NCBI RefSeq assembly: GCF_016904955.1
Contig: NZ_JADIKE010000039.1
Location: 372,001-436,000, forward strand
Length of the DNA: 64,000 bases
From: Dyella flava
GTDB lineage: Bacteria; Pseudomonadota; Gammaproteobacteria; Xanthomonadales; Rhodanobacteraceae
Direction: 5' to 3'
How positions within the stretch are numbered: position 1 is the stretch's first letter; each line of letters starts with the position of its first letter. The notes beneath the pieces are model-generated. The model made no database searches, was not told where the DNA came from, and saw only the letters and a list, made by a program, of their open reading frames with translations. The translations under genes and the position numbers were made by a program. Positions 8,790 to 18,221 of the stretch are shown one piece after another.

Positions 8790-8837
8790 CGACCCGCGCT
8801 CCGGGTGTATGATCATCCTAAGGACGAGGTGAATCCG

Positions 8838-9320
8838 TTGAGCAACAGTATCCCCACCAAAGTGCATGCCCATCATCACCACGAAGGTCCCAAGGAATTC
8901 GTGGCAGCCGTGGAGCATGCCAGCGAGGAGCGCGGCCTGCGGCTTACTCCGCTGCGCAAGGAAGTACTGGAACTGATCGCCGCCGCCGGCAAACCGGTCA
9001 AGGCCTACGATCTGCTCGATCACCTGCGCGAACGTCATGGCAACGCCGCGCCGCCGACGGTTTACCGGGCGCTGGATTTCCTGCTTGAGCACGGTTTCAT
9101 CCACAAGCTGGAATCCATCAACGCTTTTGTGTCCTGCCATCATCCTGCCGAGGCGCATCAGGTGCCGTTCCTGATCTGCGATGTCTGTTCGAGCGCACAG
9201 GAAGTATGCGACGAGCGCGTGGCCGAGCTGATCGAAGCGCAGGCCAAGGCATTTGGCTTTCGTCCGCAGGCGCAGACGCTGGAAGTGCACGGCGTCTGCA
9301 AGAATTGCCGCAAGGCCTGA
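8838..9320 (+). CDS. zur: zinc uptake regulator, Fur family
   Basis: Zinc-sensing repressor of the Fur family. It has an N-terminal winged helix (RLTPLRKEVLELI, PPTVYRALDFL) and a C-terminal dimerisation domain with two CxxC structural zinc sites (CDVC and CKNC). A His-rich AHHHHEG segment lies near the N-terminus. I prefer the TTG at 8838 over the GTG at 8805 because AAGGACGAGG lies 8-17 bases before it; the protein is then 160 residues. Zur-box-like sites at 10346 and 47662 are plausible targets in this window. Confidence 0.88.
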   Translation: MSNSIPTKVHAHHHHEGPKEFVAAVEHASEERGLRLTPLRKEVLELIAAAGKPVKAYDLLDHLRERHGNAAPPTVYRALDFLLEHGFIHKLESINAFVSCHHPAEAHQVPFLICDVCSSAQEVCDERVAELIEAQAKAFGFRPQAQTLEVHGVCKNCRKA

Positions 9321-9331
9321 TCCGCTGGCGT

Positions 9332-10126
9332 TCAGCGCGAGAGCTGCTGATCCATCCACCCGGCGATCGCATCAACCACCTGCGTTTCAATGCCGTAGTA
9401 ACCATGCGGCGTCAGCGAGCCGCATGCATTCGACGAGCGCGAGATGCCGCCACTGACCTCAATCACCTTGACGGAAGGCGATGCCGACAGCGCCGCGGCA
9501 ATGCGCGGGGCATTGCCGGGTGGGGCGACCGGGCATTGGTCATCGTGATTGGCAACCACCAGCGCCGGTATACGCACTTCCTGCGGATCGGCCTGGAACA
9601 CGGTTTCATGGCTGCCGCCCAGCACGGATACCGATTCGGTCAATACCACGCCAGCCAACTGGGTAGCGCCGGGATGTGCCGCGCCATTCATCGCCGCAAT
9701 CGAACCTTGGCTGGTTCCAAGCAGAAACACCGGTCTGGCCGATTGCTGGTGCGCGAATTTGACCAGGTCGCCGACCAGGGCCGCATAGGCCGGTGTACTG
9801 CGCATGCCACGCAGATTGTCGCCATCGATGGCATCGGGAATCAGCACGGCGAAACCGAGGTGCGTCCACAGCCCGCGCGTACGGACCACAAAATTGTCGT
9901 CATGACGCAGATCGCCGTCGCGCCGGATACCGACGTCACCCGCGCCTCCGGGCAGCATGACGATGGTTGCCTTAGGATTCGCCGGCGCATCGTACAGCAC
10001 GCGTTGATGGCTGCCGTTGTGCAGCGGCAGATCCAAGACATGTTCGGTGAAAGTGGTTGCAGCGAAAAGGAGTGGGCCAAAGAGGCTGGCGACAAGTAGA
10101 GTCCAGGTTCGTCGCGCTTTTCTCAT
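9332..10126 (-). CDS. secreted alpha/beta hydrolase
   Basis: A 264-residue alpha/beta hydrolase with an N-terminal signal peptide (hydrophobic stretch LLVASLFGPLLFA). The nucleophile elbow is LLGTSQGS, with Ser in the G-x-S-x-G pattern. A plausible acidic residue lies in ANHDDQCP and the His in LTPHGYYG. It resembles dienelactone-hydrolase-like proteins, but the substrate is unknown. It is convergent with zur, with an 11-base gap. Confidence 0.75.
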   Translation of the reverse strand: MRKARRTWTLLVASLFGPLLFAATTFTEHVLDLPLHNGSHQRVLYDAPANPKATIVMLPGGAGDVGIRRDGDLRHDDNFVVRTRGLWTHLGFAVLIPDAIDGDNLRGMRSTPAYAALVGDLVKFAHQQSARPVFLLGTSQGSIAAMNGAAHPGATQLAGVVLTESVSVLGGSHETVFQADPQEVRIPALVVANHDDQCPVAPPGNAPRIAAALSASPSVKVIEVSGGISRSSNACGSLTPHGYYGIETQVVDAIAGWMDQQLSR

Positions 10127-10345
10127 GGGTCTGTCCGTAAGACTCGAAATTCATTACTGCCGACGCATCGTGCCGGCAACGGCGGGACCTGGCTGCTTTG
10201 AGGCTTTGCGAGCCGCAGGCCCCAGCCTTCATCGGGACGACGAACATCTCCTCGCAGTTGATATAGCAGGAGACGGTTCCATATGGGAATGCTGCCGGCG
10301 GCCATCGCGGCGCTTGCCGACTGCCGCTTGCGCATGGAGCGTCTG

Positions 10346-10360
10346 TGTTATAATGTATCA
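10346..10360. promoter_or_regulatory. Zur-box-like operator upstream of the MerC-domain gene
   Basis: TGTTATAATGTATCA matches 13 of 15 positions of the gammaproteobacterial Zur consensus TGTTATAWTATAACA. It lies 45 bases upstream of the MerC-domain start codon, within a likely promoter. Confidence 0.6.
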
Positions 10361-10404
10361 ATTTGTATCGCCGGTCCCTCCGGCACAACCCCGGTGTCAT
10401 CCCC

Positions 10405-10836
10405 ATGGCTTCCACGCCAACGCCGCATACCTCTCGCTGGTGGAACCTGGCTGATCGCCTTGGCGCGACCGCTTCGTTCCTGTGCGCGATCCACTGTGCG
10501 GCACTGCCGTTCGTGCTGGCCATCCTGCCGCTCATTGGCCTCAGCTTTCTTGCCGATCACGCATTCGAGCGCGACTTTGTGCTGTTCGCCAGTGCACTGG
10601 CGATGTTCGCCCTGGTCAATGGTTACCGTCGCCATCGCCGTCCTTTGCCGCTGCGCCTGGCGCTGCCTGGCCTGGCCTTGCTGGTCATGGGCGTGACCTT
10701 CGCCGAAAACTTCTCGATCGTCCTGCACAGTGTGATGGTCACCTGTGGCGGTCTGCTCGTGGCTAGCGGTCATTTCGTGAATCTTCGTTTCGACCGCCAG
10801 CACGGCCACGTGCACGGTCCGCACTGCGCGCATTGA
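10405..10836 (+). CDS. MerC-domain membrane protein
   Basis: Integral membrane protein of the MerC family, 143 residues from the ATG at 10405. Four hydrophobic helices are visible. The first carries the CAIHC motif used by MerC proteins to bind soft metals. A His-rich tail ends HGHVHGPHCAH. The Zur-box-like site in front and the CDF exporter gene behind suggest a zinc-related rather than a mercury role (inference). A longer TTG start at 10363 is possible but would run into the operator region. Confidence 0.8.
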   Translation: MASTPTPHTSRWWNLADRLGATASFLCAIHCAALPFVLAILPLIGLSFLADHAFERDFVLFASALAMFALVNGYRRHRRPLPLRLALPGLALLVMGVTFAENFSIVLHSVMVTCGGLLVASGHFVNLRFDRQHGHVHGPHCAH

Positions 10837-10894
10837 TTCATCTTTGGCTGCGCAGTGATTGTGTAACGGCGGTCTCGCTTTCTAGCATTGTCGT

Positions 10895-11866
10895 ATGAAT
10901 CACGCGCACAGCCATGACTGCGGTCATCACCATGATCATTCCCATGAAGTGGGAACGGTAAGCCGTGAGCGCAAATTGCTGATCGCCGTTGTGTTGACCG
11001 CGGGCATGATGCTCGTGGAGGTTGCCGGCGGCTGGTGGTCCGGTTCGCTGGCGCTGCTGGCCGATGCTGGCCACATGCTGGTGGACTGCGCGGCGCTGAT
11101 TCTTGCCTTGATTGCGGCGCGGATGGCGCTCCGTCCAGCCGATGCCCGTCGCACGTATGGCTATGGGCGCATGGAAGTGCTCGCGGGTTTCGTCAATGCG
11201 CTCACCCAGTTCGTGCTGGTGGGTTTTATCGCGTACGAAGCGATCGAACGTCTATTCAAGCCGGTAGAGATTCTTTCCGGTGTGATGCTCGGCGTGGCGG
11301 TCGCAGGCCTGCTGATCAATCTGATCGTATTGCGCAGCCTGCAGGGCCATTCGCATGACGACGTGAACATCGGCGCAGCCACCTTGCATGTGCTGGGCGA
11401 TCTGCTTGGTTCGGCTGGCGCCATCGTCGCTGCGTTGCTGGTGCGCTGGATGGGCTGGAACTGGGCCGATCCGCTGCTCTCGCTGCTGGTATCGCTGCTG
11501 ATCTTGCGTAGTGCCTTGAGTCTGCTGCGCCGCTCGACCCACATCCTGCTTGAAGGTGTTCCTGAAGGCATGGACACGCAGGAAGTCGAAACAGCGTTGC
11601 GTGGTTCTGACGACTCGATCCGCGACGTGCATCATTTGCATGTCTGGCAGCTTGCTTCCGGTTCGCGCATGGCGACCCTGCATCTGGAGCTGCATGAACA
11701 GGGCGATGGCGCACGGGCATTGGCCGCGGTGAACCGAACCCTGCTGCAGCGTTTCGGTATCCAGCATGCCACCGTCCAGATCGATCCGGGTGATTGTCCG
11801 GACGGCACCCCGGGCTGCAGTGCTCAGCAGCAGCCTCAGCAAACGCACAATCACCATCATCACTGA
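10895..11866 (+). CDS. cation diffusion facilitator (zinc efflux)
   Basis: CDF-family proton/zinc antiporter of 323 residues with six predicted helices. The transport-site residues are in LADAGHMLVD (helix 2) and HVLGDLLGS (helix 5), the Asp/His pattern of zinc-type CDFs such as ZitB/CzcD. The N-terminus (HSHDCGHHHDHSH) and C-terminus are His-rich, typical of zinc buffering ends. It follows the MerC-domain gene by 58 bases. Confidence 0.92.
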   Translation: MNHAHSHDCGHHHDHSHEVGTVSRERKLLIAVVLTAGMMLVEVAGGWWSGSLALLADAGHMLVDCAALILALIAARMALRPADARRTYGYGRMEVLAGFVNALTQFVLVGFIAYEAIERLFKPVEILSGVMLGVAVAGLLINLIVLRSLQGHSHDDVNIGAATLHVLGDLLGSAGAIVAALLVRWMGWNWADPLLSLLVSLLILRSALSLLRRSTHILLEGVPEGMDTQEVETALRGSDDSIRDVHHLHVWQLASGSRMATLHLELHEQGDGARALAAVNRTLLQRFGIQHATVQIDPGDCPDGTPGCSAQQQPQQTHNHHHH

Positions 11867-11946
11867 ACGGGGGCAGCTTGCGCTTTGGCCCTGCGCTGTT
11901 AGGATGAATAACCGTCCACACGTATGATGATATTAAGGAGTTTCCT

Positions 11947-12111
11947 ATGGGTAAGGGCGATCGCAAAACCCGTCGCGGCAAGACCTACCGTGGCAGCTAC
12001 GGCAACACGCGTGCGCACTCCGCGCAGCCTGCCGTGGCAGGCGGCAAGTCGACCGTGACCAAGACGGCTGCCGTGAAGAAGGCTGCTGTGCCGAAGAAGA
12101 AGTCGGCCTGA
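11947..12111 (+). CDS. 30S ribosomal protein THX
   Basis: Only 54 residues: MGKGDRKTRRGKTYRGSYG followed by a Lys/Ala-rich tail. The GKGDxKTRRGK core is the signature of the small THX (S31-type) ribosomal protein that sits in the 30S head. An AAGGAG ribosome site lies 5 bases upstream, and a strong terminator follows. Very high Lys/Arg content fits rRNA binding. Confidence 0.88.
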   Translation: MGKGDRKTRRGKTYRGSYGNTRAHSAQPAVAGGKSTVTKTAAVKKAAVPKKKSA

Positions 12112-12131
12112 GTGCCTTTCTCGCTGCAAAG

Positions 12132-12159
12132 AGCCTCGGTTCATGCCGAGGCTTTTTTT
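12132..12159 (+). terminator. rho-independent terminator after the THX gene
   Basis: Stem AGCCTCGG / CCGAGGCT with a 6-base loop, followed by seven T. Confidence 0.93.
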
Positions 12160-12218
12160 ATGCGCGCCTAATGAGATAACGCCTGCTCGATCGTCGGCGC
12201 GGTTTTGATGCCGCCGGA

Positions 12219-13433
12219 CTATACAGACACACCACCCAGCCAAACATGGCGCACCAACCCGCCGCCGATCCAGTAACACAACTCCGCCGGCTGTCTCGCA
12301 TTCCATGCCACCAGATCGGCTCGCTTGCCGACGGCGAGCGTGCCGCGATCCGACAAGCCCAACGCACGCGCCGCATTCACGGTTACTGCGCGCAGGGCTT
12401 CTTCGGGTGTCAGGCGGAACAAGGTGCACGCCATATTCGCCGCCAGCCGCAGCGAGAGCAGGGGAGAAGTACCAGGATTGCAATCGGTGGCAATGGCGAT
12501 CGGCACACCATGTGAGCGCAGCGCGTCCACCGGCGGCAGCTTGGTTTCGCGTAGTGCGTAGAATGCGCCGGGCAGCAGCACGGCCACGGTTCCTGCACGC
12601 GCCATCGCTTGAATGCCGGAGTCGCTGAGGTATTCAAGATGGTCCGCCGACAGGCCATCGAACGTAGCAACCAGCGCAGCGCCGTCCAGATCCGACAGCT
12701 GCTCCGCATGCAACTTGACGCGCAAGCCGAGCTGCTGAGCATGTTCAAACACCCGCTGCGTTTCCGCGCGGCTGAAGCCGATGCCCTCGCAGAAGGCGTC
12801 GACGGCGTCGACCAGCCCTTCATCGGCCAGGGCGGGCAGCAGTTCATTGCAGACCAGATCGACGTAATCTTTTCGGTGATCTTTGTATTCCGGCGGCAGC
12901 GCATGCAGGCCCAGGAAACTGGTCTGCACATGGACGCCCAGCGTTTCGCCGATGCGGCGCGCCACGCGCAGCATGCGCCGCTCCGCTTCCAGTTCGAGCC
13001 CGTAGCCGGATTTGATTTCCAGCGTGGTGACGCCATCGGCCAGCAGCGCACGCGCACGCGGCAGCGACTGCGCCAGCAGTTCGTCTTCGCTGGCATGGCG
13101 CGTGGCGCGCACTGTCGACACGATGCCACCGCCGGCACGGGCGATGTCCTCGTAGCTGGCGCCGTTCAAGCGCAGATCGAACTCCTGGGCGCGATCACCA
13201 CCGAAGACGAGATGCGTATGGCAATCGATCAACCCGGGCGTGACCAGTGCGCCATCCAGGTCATGCACTTCCCGCGCTGACGCGGCGGATGCTGCGGGCA
13301 GGTCGCGCATCGAGCCGATCCAGGCAATCTGTCCGTCCTGGCAGGCAATCGCCGCGTCCGTAATCAGACCGTGGCTGGCTTCGCCGACAAAAGTGGCTAG
13401 CGAAGCGTTGGTCAGCAGCAGATCCCAGTTCAT
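12219..13433 (-). CDS. hutI: imidazolonepropionase
   Basis: Third enzyme of histidine degradation; hydrolyses imidazolonepropionate to formiminoglutamate. The 404-residue amidohydrolase has the metal-binding LIDCHTHLVFGG motif. Further conserved segments are EIKSGYGL, KLHAEQLSD and ATDCNPGTSP. Its start overlaps the ClC channel stop by 4 bases, so translation may be coupled to an unrelated gene. hutF is about 3.4 kb away on the other strand, and hutU is at 31.3 kb. Confidence 0.96.
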   Translation of the reverse strand: MNWDLLLTNASLATFVGEASHGLITDAAIACQDGQIAWIGSMRDLPAASAASAREVHDLDGALVTPGLIDCHTHLVFGGDRAQEFDLRLNGASYEDIARAGGGIVSTVRATRHASEDELLAQSLPRARALLADGVTTLEIKSGYGLELEAERRMLRVARRIGETLGVHVQTSFLGLHALPPEYKDHRKDYVDLVCNELLPALADEGLVDAVDAFCEGIGFSRAETQRVFEHAQQLGLRVKLHAEQLSDLDGAALVATFDGLSADHLEYLSDSGIQAMARAGTVAVLLPGAFYALRETKLPPVDALRSHGVPIAIATDCNPGTSPLLSLRLAANMACTLFRLTPEEALRAVTVNAARALGLSDRGTLAVGKRADLVAWNARQPAELCYWIGGGLVRHVWLGGVSV

Positions 13434-14899
13434 GGTTTCAATTCGTCCTTGCGCGACTCGGCATCTATAGCAGGTTCACCATAGGCGCTTGTTGGGCCGG
13501 CGTGTTCACTTGGAGGCGACGCGGGGTCCGGCTTTTCCTCGGCGGCATGCAGCGCCTGTTGGCGTTCGAAATCCTGGATCATGCGTTCGGCGAAATCCTT
13601 GTACACCGGTGTTGGCGAGAAGATCGACGCCGCCGCACGTGCCAGCAGGCACACCGCCATGATCGGAATCACCATGTCCTGATTGTTGGTCAGCTCCATC
13701 GCGATCACTGCCGACGTCAGCGGCGCACCGGTGACGCCGGACAGATACGCGCTCATGCCCAGCAATACCACCGCCGCTTCCGGCGCGCGCGGCAGGAACT
13801 GGGCGATGTTGTGGCCAAGGCCTGCACCGACCGCAAGCGCGGGCGAGAAGATGCCACCCGGAATGCCCGCCCAGTACGACACCACATTGGCCAGCAGCTT
13901 CACGATGCCGAAGCTGTGCCCAGGTGTGACGGGTGACTCCTGCACGAACGCACGGGCCTGTGCGTAACCCGTGCCGTACACGGTGTTGTTCGACAATACG
14001 CCGAGCACGGCCAGCGCAAGGCCGCAACCCACCGCAAACAAGACCGGATTGCGATCGCGCAGGCGCCCGATGGCCGCCAATGGCCCGCTACGGCTCAACA
14101 GGATCAGCCGGGCAAACAGGCCGCCGAGCAGGCCGCAGACAATGCCGCACTCCAGTACCGCCAGCCAGGCGTGCCCCAGCGGCAGGCTGGCTTGCACGGT
14201 GCCGAAGTAGGTGTAGTTGCCGGTAATGCCCAGCGACACCACGCCGCCGACAAACACGGCGGTCAGCAGCAAGCCGCTGAAGCGGTGCTCAAAGGTGCCG
14301 GCCAGTTCCTCGATGGCGAACACCACGCCCGCCAGCGGTGTGTTGAACGCCGCCGCAATACCCGCCGCGCCACCGGCAAGGATGAACCGCGACAGCGCCT
14401 TGGGGTCGGTAAAGCCGAACCGCCGTCCGAGCCAGTGCATCACGCCCGCGCCCACGTGCACGGTAGGTCCCTCGCGGCCGATCGATGCGCCCACCATCAG
14501 CGCCAGCAGGGTCAACACCATCTTGCTGACCGCAATCGGCATGGCCAGCATGCGCGCACGAAAACTCGTGTCCTCGATATGAATCGTCGCGATCACCTGT
14601 GGAATACCGCTGCCGCGCGCCGCACGCAAGCGGCCGCTCGTCACCCAAGACAGCAGGCCGAACACGATGGGCGTGATAATCAACGGAATCCAGATGCCGT
14701 GCGCCAGCATTTTTTGAAACAGGGCATAAGACCAGTCACTGGCCTTCGCGAACAGGATTGCTGAGAGTGCAACCAGCACCGCGCCACTCCACAGGGCGAT
14801 GCGTCGCTTCCACTGGTAGGGGGCGAAGAATTCGTGACCCAGTACGGCGCGCAGGCGTGGGTTGGAGGCTTGGGGAGGTGCTGGGGACTGGGATGACAT
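13430..14899 (-). CDS. clcA: ClC-type chloride channel/antiporter
   Basis: Membrane chloride/proton exchanger of the ClC family, 489 residues and about ten hydrophobic helices. Selectivity-filter motifs are visible: GSGIPQV, GREGPTVHVGAGV (with the gating Glu) and GGIFSPALAVG. The symbol follows E. coli ClcA by similarity. No CBS domains follow, and the C-terminal tail is hydrophilic. The start at 14899 has no strong ribosome site. It is the first gene of a clcA-hutI transcript. Confidence 0.9.
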   Translation of the reverse strand: MSSQSPAPPQASNPRLRAVLGHEFFAPYQWKRRIALWSGAVLVALSAILFAKASDWSYALFQKMLAHGIWIPLIITPIVFGLLSWVTSGRLRAARGSGIPQVIATIHIEDTSFRARMLAMPIAVSKMVLTLLALMVGASIGREGPTVHVGAGVMHWLGRRFGFTDPKALSRFILAGGAAGIAAAFNTPLAGVVFAIEELAGTFEHRFSGLLLTAVFVGGVVSLGITGNYTYFGTVQASLPLGHAWLAVLECGIVCGLLGGLFARLILLSRSGPLAAIGRLRDRNPVLFAVGCGLALAVLGVLSNNTVYGTGYAQARAFVQESPVTPGHSFGIVKLLANVVSYWAGIPGGIFSPALAVGAGLGHNIAQFLPRAPEAAVVLLGMSAYLSGVTGAPLTSAVIAMELTNNQDMVIPIMAVCLLARAAASIFSPTPVYKDFAERMIQDFERQQALHAAEEKPDPASPPSEHAGPTSAYGEPAIDAESRKDELKP

Positions 14900-14995
14900 C
14901 CACGCATTATGGCAGATCGGCTCGCCGCCTCCCCGCCGTAGGGCGCGAATCAGGCCTTGCCGGCACTAAGCGCGAAACCACGCCGCAGCCGAAAA

Positions 14996-16558
14996 TCAGC
15001 GTGGCCTGGGAAACCACCGTGTCTCATACAGGTCATACCGGCGATCCTTCAGATTCTGCACCGCCCCCGCATTACGCGCCCTGGCCAGGCTTTCCAGTCG
15101 CAGATCGGCAAACAGCACGGTCTCAATATTCGGTGTGGAATCCGCTGCGATGCCATCGCGCGCAAAGGGAAAATCGCTCGGCGTGAGGATGCAGCTTTGT
15201 CCATACTGGATATCGAAGTTGTTCACGCCCGGCAGATTGCCGACGTTGCCGGAAAGCACCACGTAGCACTGGTTCTCGACCGCCCGCGCCTGCGCGCAAT
15301 AGCGCACGCGCAAATAGCCTTCGCGTACGTCGGTGCAGAAGGGCACAAACAGGATCAGCGCGCCCTGATCGACCAGGTGCCGGGCAACTTCCGGAAATTC
15401 CGCGTCGTAGCAGATCATCACGCCGATCGGGCCGCAGTCGGTCTGGATGGTCGCGGCGCTATCGCCACCGGTGACATTCCACACGACGCGCTCGCTCGGC
15501 GTGGGATGCAGCTTTTCCCGCTCGTGGATCGAGCCATCGCGCAGACATGCGTAGCACACGTTGTGGATATCGCCGTTCGACTGTTCGGTGGGATGCGAGC
15601 CGGCCACGATATTGATGTTGTAGTGCACGGCCAGCCGGCTGAACAACTCTTTCACCTGCGGCGTGTAATGGCTGAGCTTGCGGATGGTTTCCACCGGCGA
15701 AAGCTCTTCATTCTCGATCGACAGCAACTGCAGCGTGATCAGCTCGGGAAAGGTCACGAAATCCGCGTTGTAGTCGGCGGCGATATCGGTGAAATACTCC
15801 ACATGCGTGGCGAATTCATCGAACGAGGTAATACGCCGCTGCAGATATTGCACCGTCGCCACGCGCACCAGGTCGGGCAGGTTTTGAGGCGATTTAACCG
15901 TGGGGATATCCGGCTGGTTCAGCAGCGCGGGATTGCGCCAGACCAGATGCGCACCATAACCGAGCGACTCGTAGTCCATCGGCACGTAGGCACGCAGCAA
16001 GCCAACGAATTCGAAATCGTTGGTGAGCTGAAAACTCAGCGTCGCATCGCGCCGCTTTCCTTCGACGACCGCCTGCACATAGGCTTCCGCGCTGCCATAG
16101 CGCTGAATGTTCCGTGCAAGACCCGGAATGCGGCCGCCAAAGGTGATGCCGCGCAGTTTCAGATCAGTGCAAAGCCGCTTGCGTGCCTGATACAAGCGCT
16201 GGCCGATGCGCATGCCGCGGTAATCCGGATGCACCACCACTTCCATGCCATACAGCCAATTGCCGTCCGGATTGTGGCGCGAAGCCATGCCGCCGCCGGT
16301 GATCTGCATCCACGTGTGCGGCTTCAGCGCCAGTGATTCATCAATGCGAAACGTCGCGCAGTAACCGACGATATTGCCCTCGTACTCCACCACGAGCTGG
16401 CCTTCCGGAAAATGCGTTTGCTGGGAGCGCAGCATTTCCGCCGAATGGCCCCATTCGGGTGTATAGACGCGGGCGGTCAGGTCAACCAGGGCGGGTACGT
16501 CAGTAGGCACGGCCCGGCGCAAGGTCAGCTTGGGCGAGTTCTCGTTCTTCTTGGCCAT
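14996..16558 (-). CDS. GNAT acetyltransferase-nitrilase fusion protein
   Basis: Bifunctional-looking protein of 520 residues. Residues 1 to about 200 are a GNAT acetyltransferase domain (VVHPDYRGMRIGQRLY is the acetyl-CoA loop). Residues 220 to 520 are a carbon-nitrogen hydrolase with the Glu-Lys-Cys triad in TFPELI, REKLHP and ICYDAEFPE. I set the start at the ATG at 16558 because of the AGGATGAAG ribosome site; an in-frame ATG at 16600 is less likely. The fusion is known in proteobacteria, but its substrate is not known to me. Confidence 0.88.
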   Translation of the reverse strand: MAKKNENSPKLTLRRAVPTDVPALVDLTARVYTPEWGHSAEMLRSQQTHFPEGQLVVEYEGNIVGYCATFRIDESLALKPHTWMQITGGGMASRHNPDGNWLYGMEVVVHPDYRGMRIGQRLYQARKRLCTDLKLRGITFGGRIPGLARNIQRYGSAEAYVQAVVEGKRRDATLSFQLTNDFEFVGLLRAYVPMDYESLGYGAHLVWRNPALLNQPDIPTVKSPQNLPDLVRVATVQYLQRRITSFDEFATHVEYFTDIAADYNADFVTFPELITLQLLSIENEELSPVETIRKLSHYTPQVKELFSRLAVHYNINIVAGSHPTEQSNGDIHNVCYACLRDGSIHEREKLHPTPSERVVWNVTGGDSAATIQTDCGPIGVMICYDAEFPEVARHLVDQGALILFVPFCTDVREGYLRVRYCAQARAVENQCYVVLSGNVGNLPGVNNFDIQYGQSCILTPSDFPFARDGIAADSTPNIETVLFADLRLESLARARNAGAVQNLKDRRYDLYETRWFPRPR

Positions 16559-16632
16559 GTCTTCATCCTTTCGCAAACAAGGTGAAGCGGATGCGAGCAA
16601 GGCAGCTACACTTTAGGGGCCTTGCTCTGCTT

Positions 16633-16760
16633 CCTCTCCCCTGGCGGGAGAGGATGGAGATGGGGAGGCCTACTCTTGTCGCGACCGGTATCGAAGCGAC
16701 GCTTCGAATCGCCACGCTGACGAGAAGGGCCCTTCACTCTAACCCCTCCACACGGAGGGG
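16633..16760. repeat. two dispersed GC hairpins upstream of hutF
   Basis: CCTCTCCC / GGGAGAGG at 16633-16653 and CCCCTCC / GGAGGGG at 16743-16760, the same family as the hairpin at 5734. They occupy the 240-base divergent gap between the fusion gene and hutF. The promoters must lie between or inside them. Confidence 0.55.
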
Positions 16761-16798
16761 AGCGCAGGGGACGACTTTAAGCTTCACGGAGATTGTTC

Positions 16799-18169
16799 AT
16801 GAGCAACACCACAGCAGTCCACACCTTCAAGGCAAAACAGCTCTGGCAAGCGGCAGGATGGCACGGCGATGCCGTTTTCGCCGTCGATGATCGTGGCTAT
16901 CTCACTGACGCAGCGAGCGAGTCGTCCCACTATCTTGGCAGCTGGGTGCTACCCGGCATGCCCAACCTGCATTCCCACGCATTCCAGCGCGCCATGGCCG
17001 GCCTGGCCGAGCGCCGCGGTCCCGGCGACGATTCCTTCTGGACCTGGCGTGAAACCATGTACAGCTTCGCGGCACGCATCGATCCGGATACCTTGCAGGC
17101 CATCGCCGCCCAGCTGTATGTGGAAATGCTCAAGGCCGGCTACACCCAGGTCTGCGAATTCCATTACCTGCACCATCAGCCCGATGGCACGCCTTACGCA
17201 CAGCCCGAAGCGATGTCGCTGGCCTTGATCGAAGCTGCGCGGGAAGCCGGTATCGCGCTCACCCTGTTGCCGGTGCTGTACATGAGCGGCGGCTTCGATG
17301 GACGTCCGCTGTCGCCGCGCCAGCGTCGCTTTGGTCACGATGTGGACAGCTATCTGCGCTTGCTGGCCAATCTTCGCAAGCTGGAGAGCGACCAACTGCG
17401 AGTTGGCGTCGCCCTGCATTCGTTGCGCGCCATTCCGGAAAGCGCCTGGCGCAGCGTGATCGACAGTGAGGCGCTCAAGACCGGCCCCATCCACATTCAT
17501 ATCGCCGAACAGATCGGCGAAGTGCAGGACTGCCTCGCCACGCGCGGTGCACGCCCGGTGGAATGGTTGTTTAATCATGCACCGGTCGACAAGCGCTGGT
17601 GTCTCGTGCACGCCACGCATCTGACCGATGCGGAAATGTCGCAGTTGGCGCGCAGCGGTGCGATTGCCGGCCTGTGTCCGACGACCGAAGCCAATCTCGG
17701 CGATGGCCTGTTCCCGCTGGCGCATTACCTGGATGCAAACGGCGTGCTGGGTGTTGGCTCCGATTCGCATATCTCCATCTCGCCGGTGGAGGAACTGCGC
17801 TGGCTGGAATACGGTCAGCGCCTGAGCACGCGCCACCGTAATGTCGCTGCGCGTCATGCTGGCGATAGCGTCGGCGAAACGCTTTGGCGTGCAGCGCTGA
17901 AGGGTGGTGCGCAGGCAGCGGATTTACCTATCGGTGCGTTGCACTCCGGCGCACGCGCCGATTTCACCGTGCTCGACAGCGAATCGCCCCTGCTGGCTGC
18001 GCGCGACAGCCGCTCAGCAATGGATAGTTATCTGTTTGCCGGAAACACGCCCCTGGTGCGCGATGTGATGGTGGGTGGCCATTGGGTGGTTCGCGATTTT
18101 CGTCATCGCGACGAAGCGCGGATTGCTGCAAGGTACCGTGCTGCCGTGGAGCGGCTGGCGCAGTCATGA
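16799..18169 (+). CDS. hutF: formimidoylglutamate deiminase
   Basis: Converts N-formimidoyl-glutamate to N-formylglutamate and ammonia in the five-step histidine degradation route. The amidohydrolase fold shows the zinc motif NLHSHAFQRAMAG. Further conserved segments are HIHIAEQIGEVQDC, HATHLTD and GSDSHISISPVEELR. The ATG at 16799 (456 residues) has GGAG 9 bases upstream. Its presence predicts an N-formylglutamate deformylase elsewhere in the genome. Confidence 0.95.
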   Translation: MSNTTAVHTFKAKQLWQAAGWHGDAVFAVDDRGYLTDAASESSHYLGSWVLPGMPNLHSHAFQRAMAGLAERRGPGDDSFWTWRETMYSFAARIDPDTLQAIAAQLYVEMLKAGYTQVCEFHYLHHQPDGTPYAQPEAMSLALIEAAREAGIALTLLPVLYMSGGFDGRPLSPRQRRFGHDVDSYLRLLANLRKLESDQLRVGVALHSLRAIPESAWRSVIDSEALKTGPIHIHIAEQIGEVQDCLATRGARPVEWLFNHAPVDKRWCLVHATHLTDAEMSQLARSGAIAGLCPTTEANLGDGLFPLAHYLDANGVLGVGSDSHISISPVEELRWLEYGQRLSTRHRNVAARHAGDSVGETLWRAALKGGAQAADLPIGALHSGARADFTVLDSESPLLAARDSRSAMDSYLFAGNTPLVRDVMVGGHWVVRDFRHRDEARIAARYRAAVERLAQS

Positions 18170-18221
18170 GGTTTCGTCCTTGCCGCGTTAGCTGGAAGCA
18201 GGCGGCGGGCAAACCCTCAGA

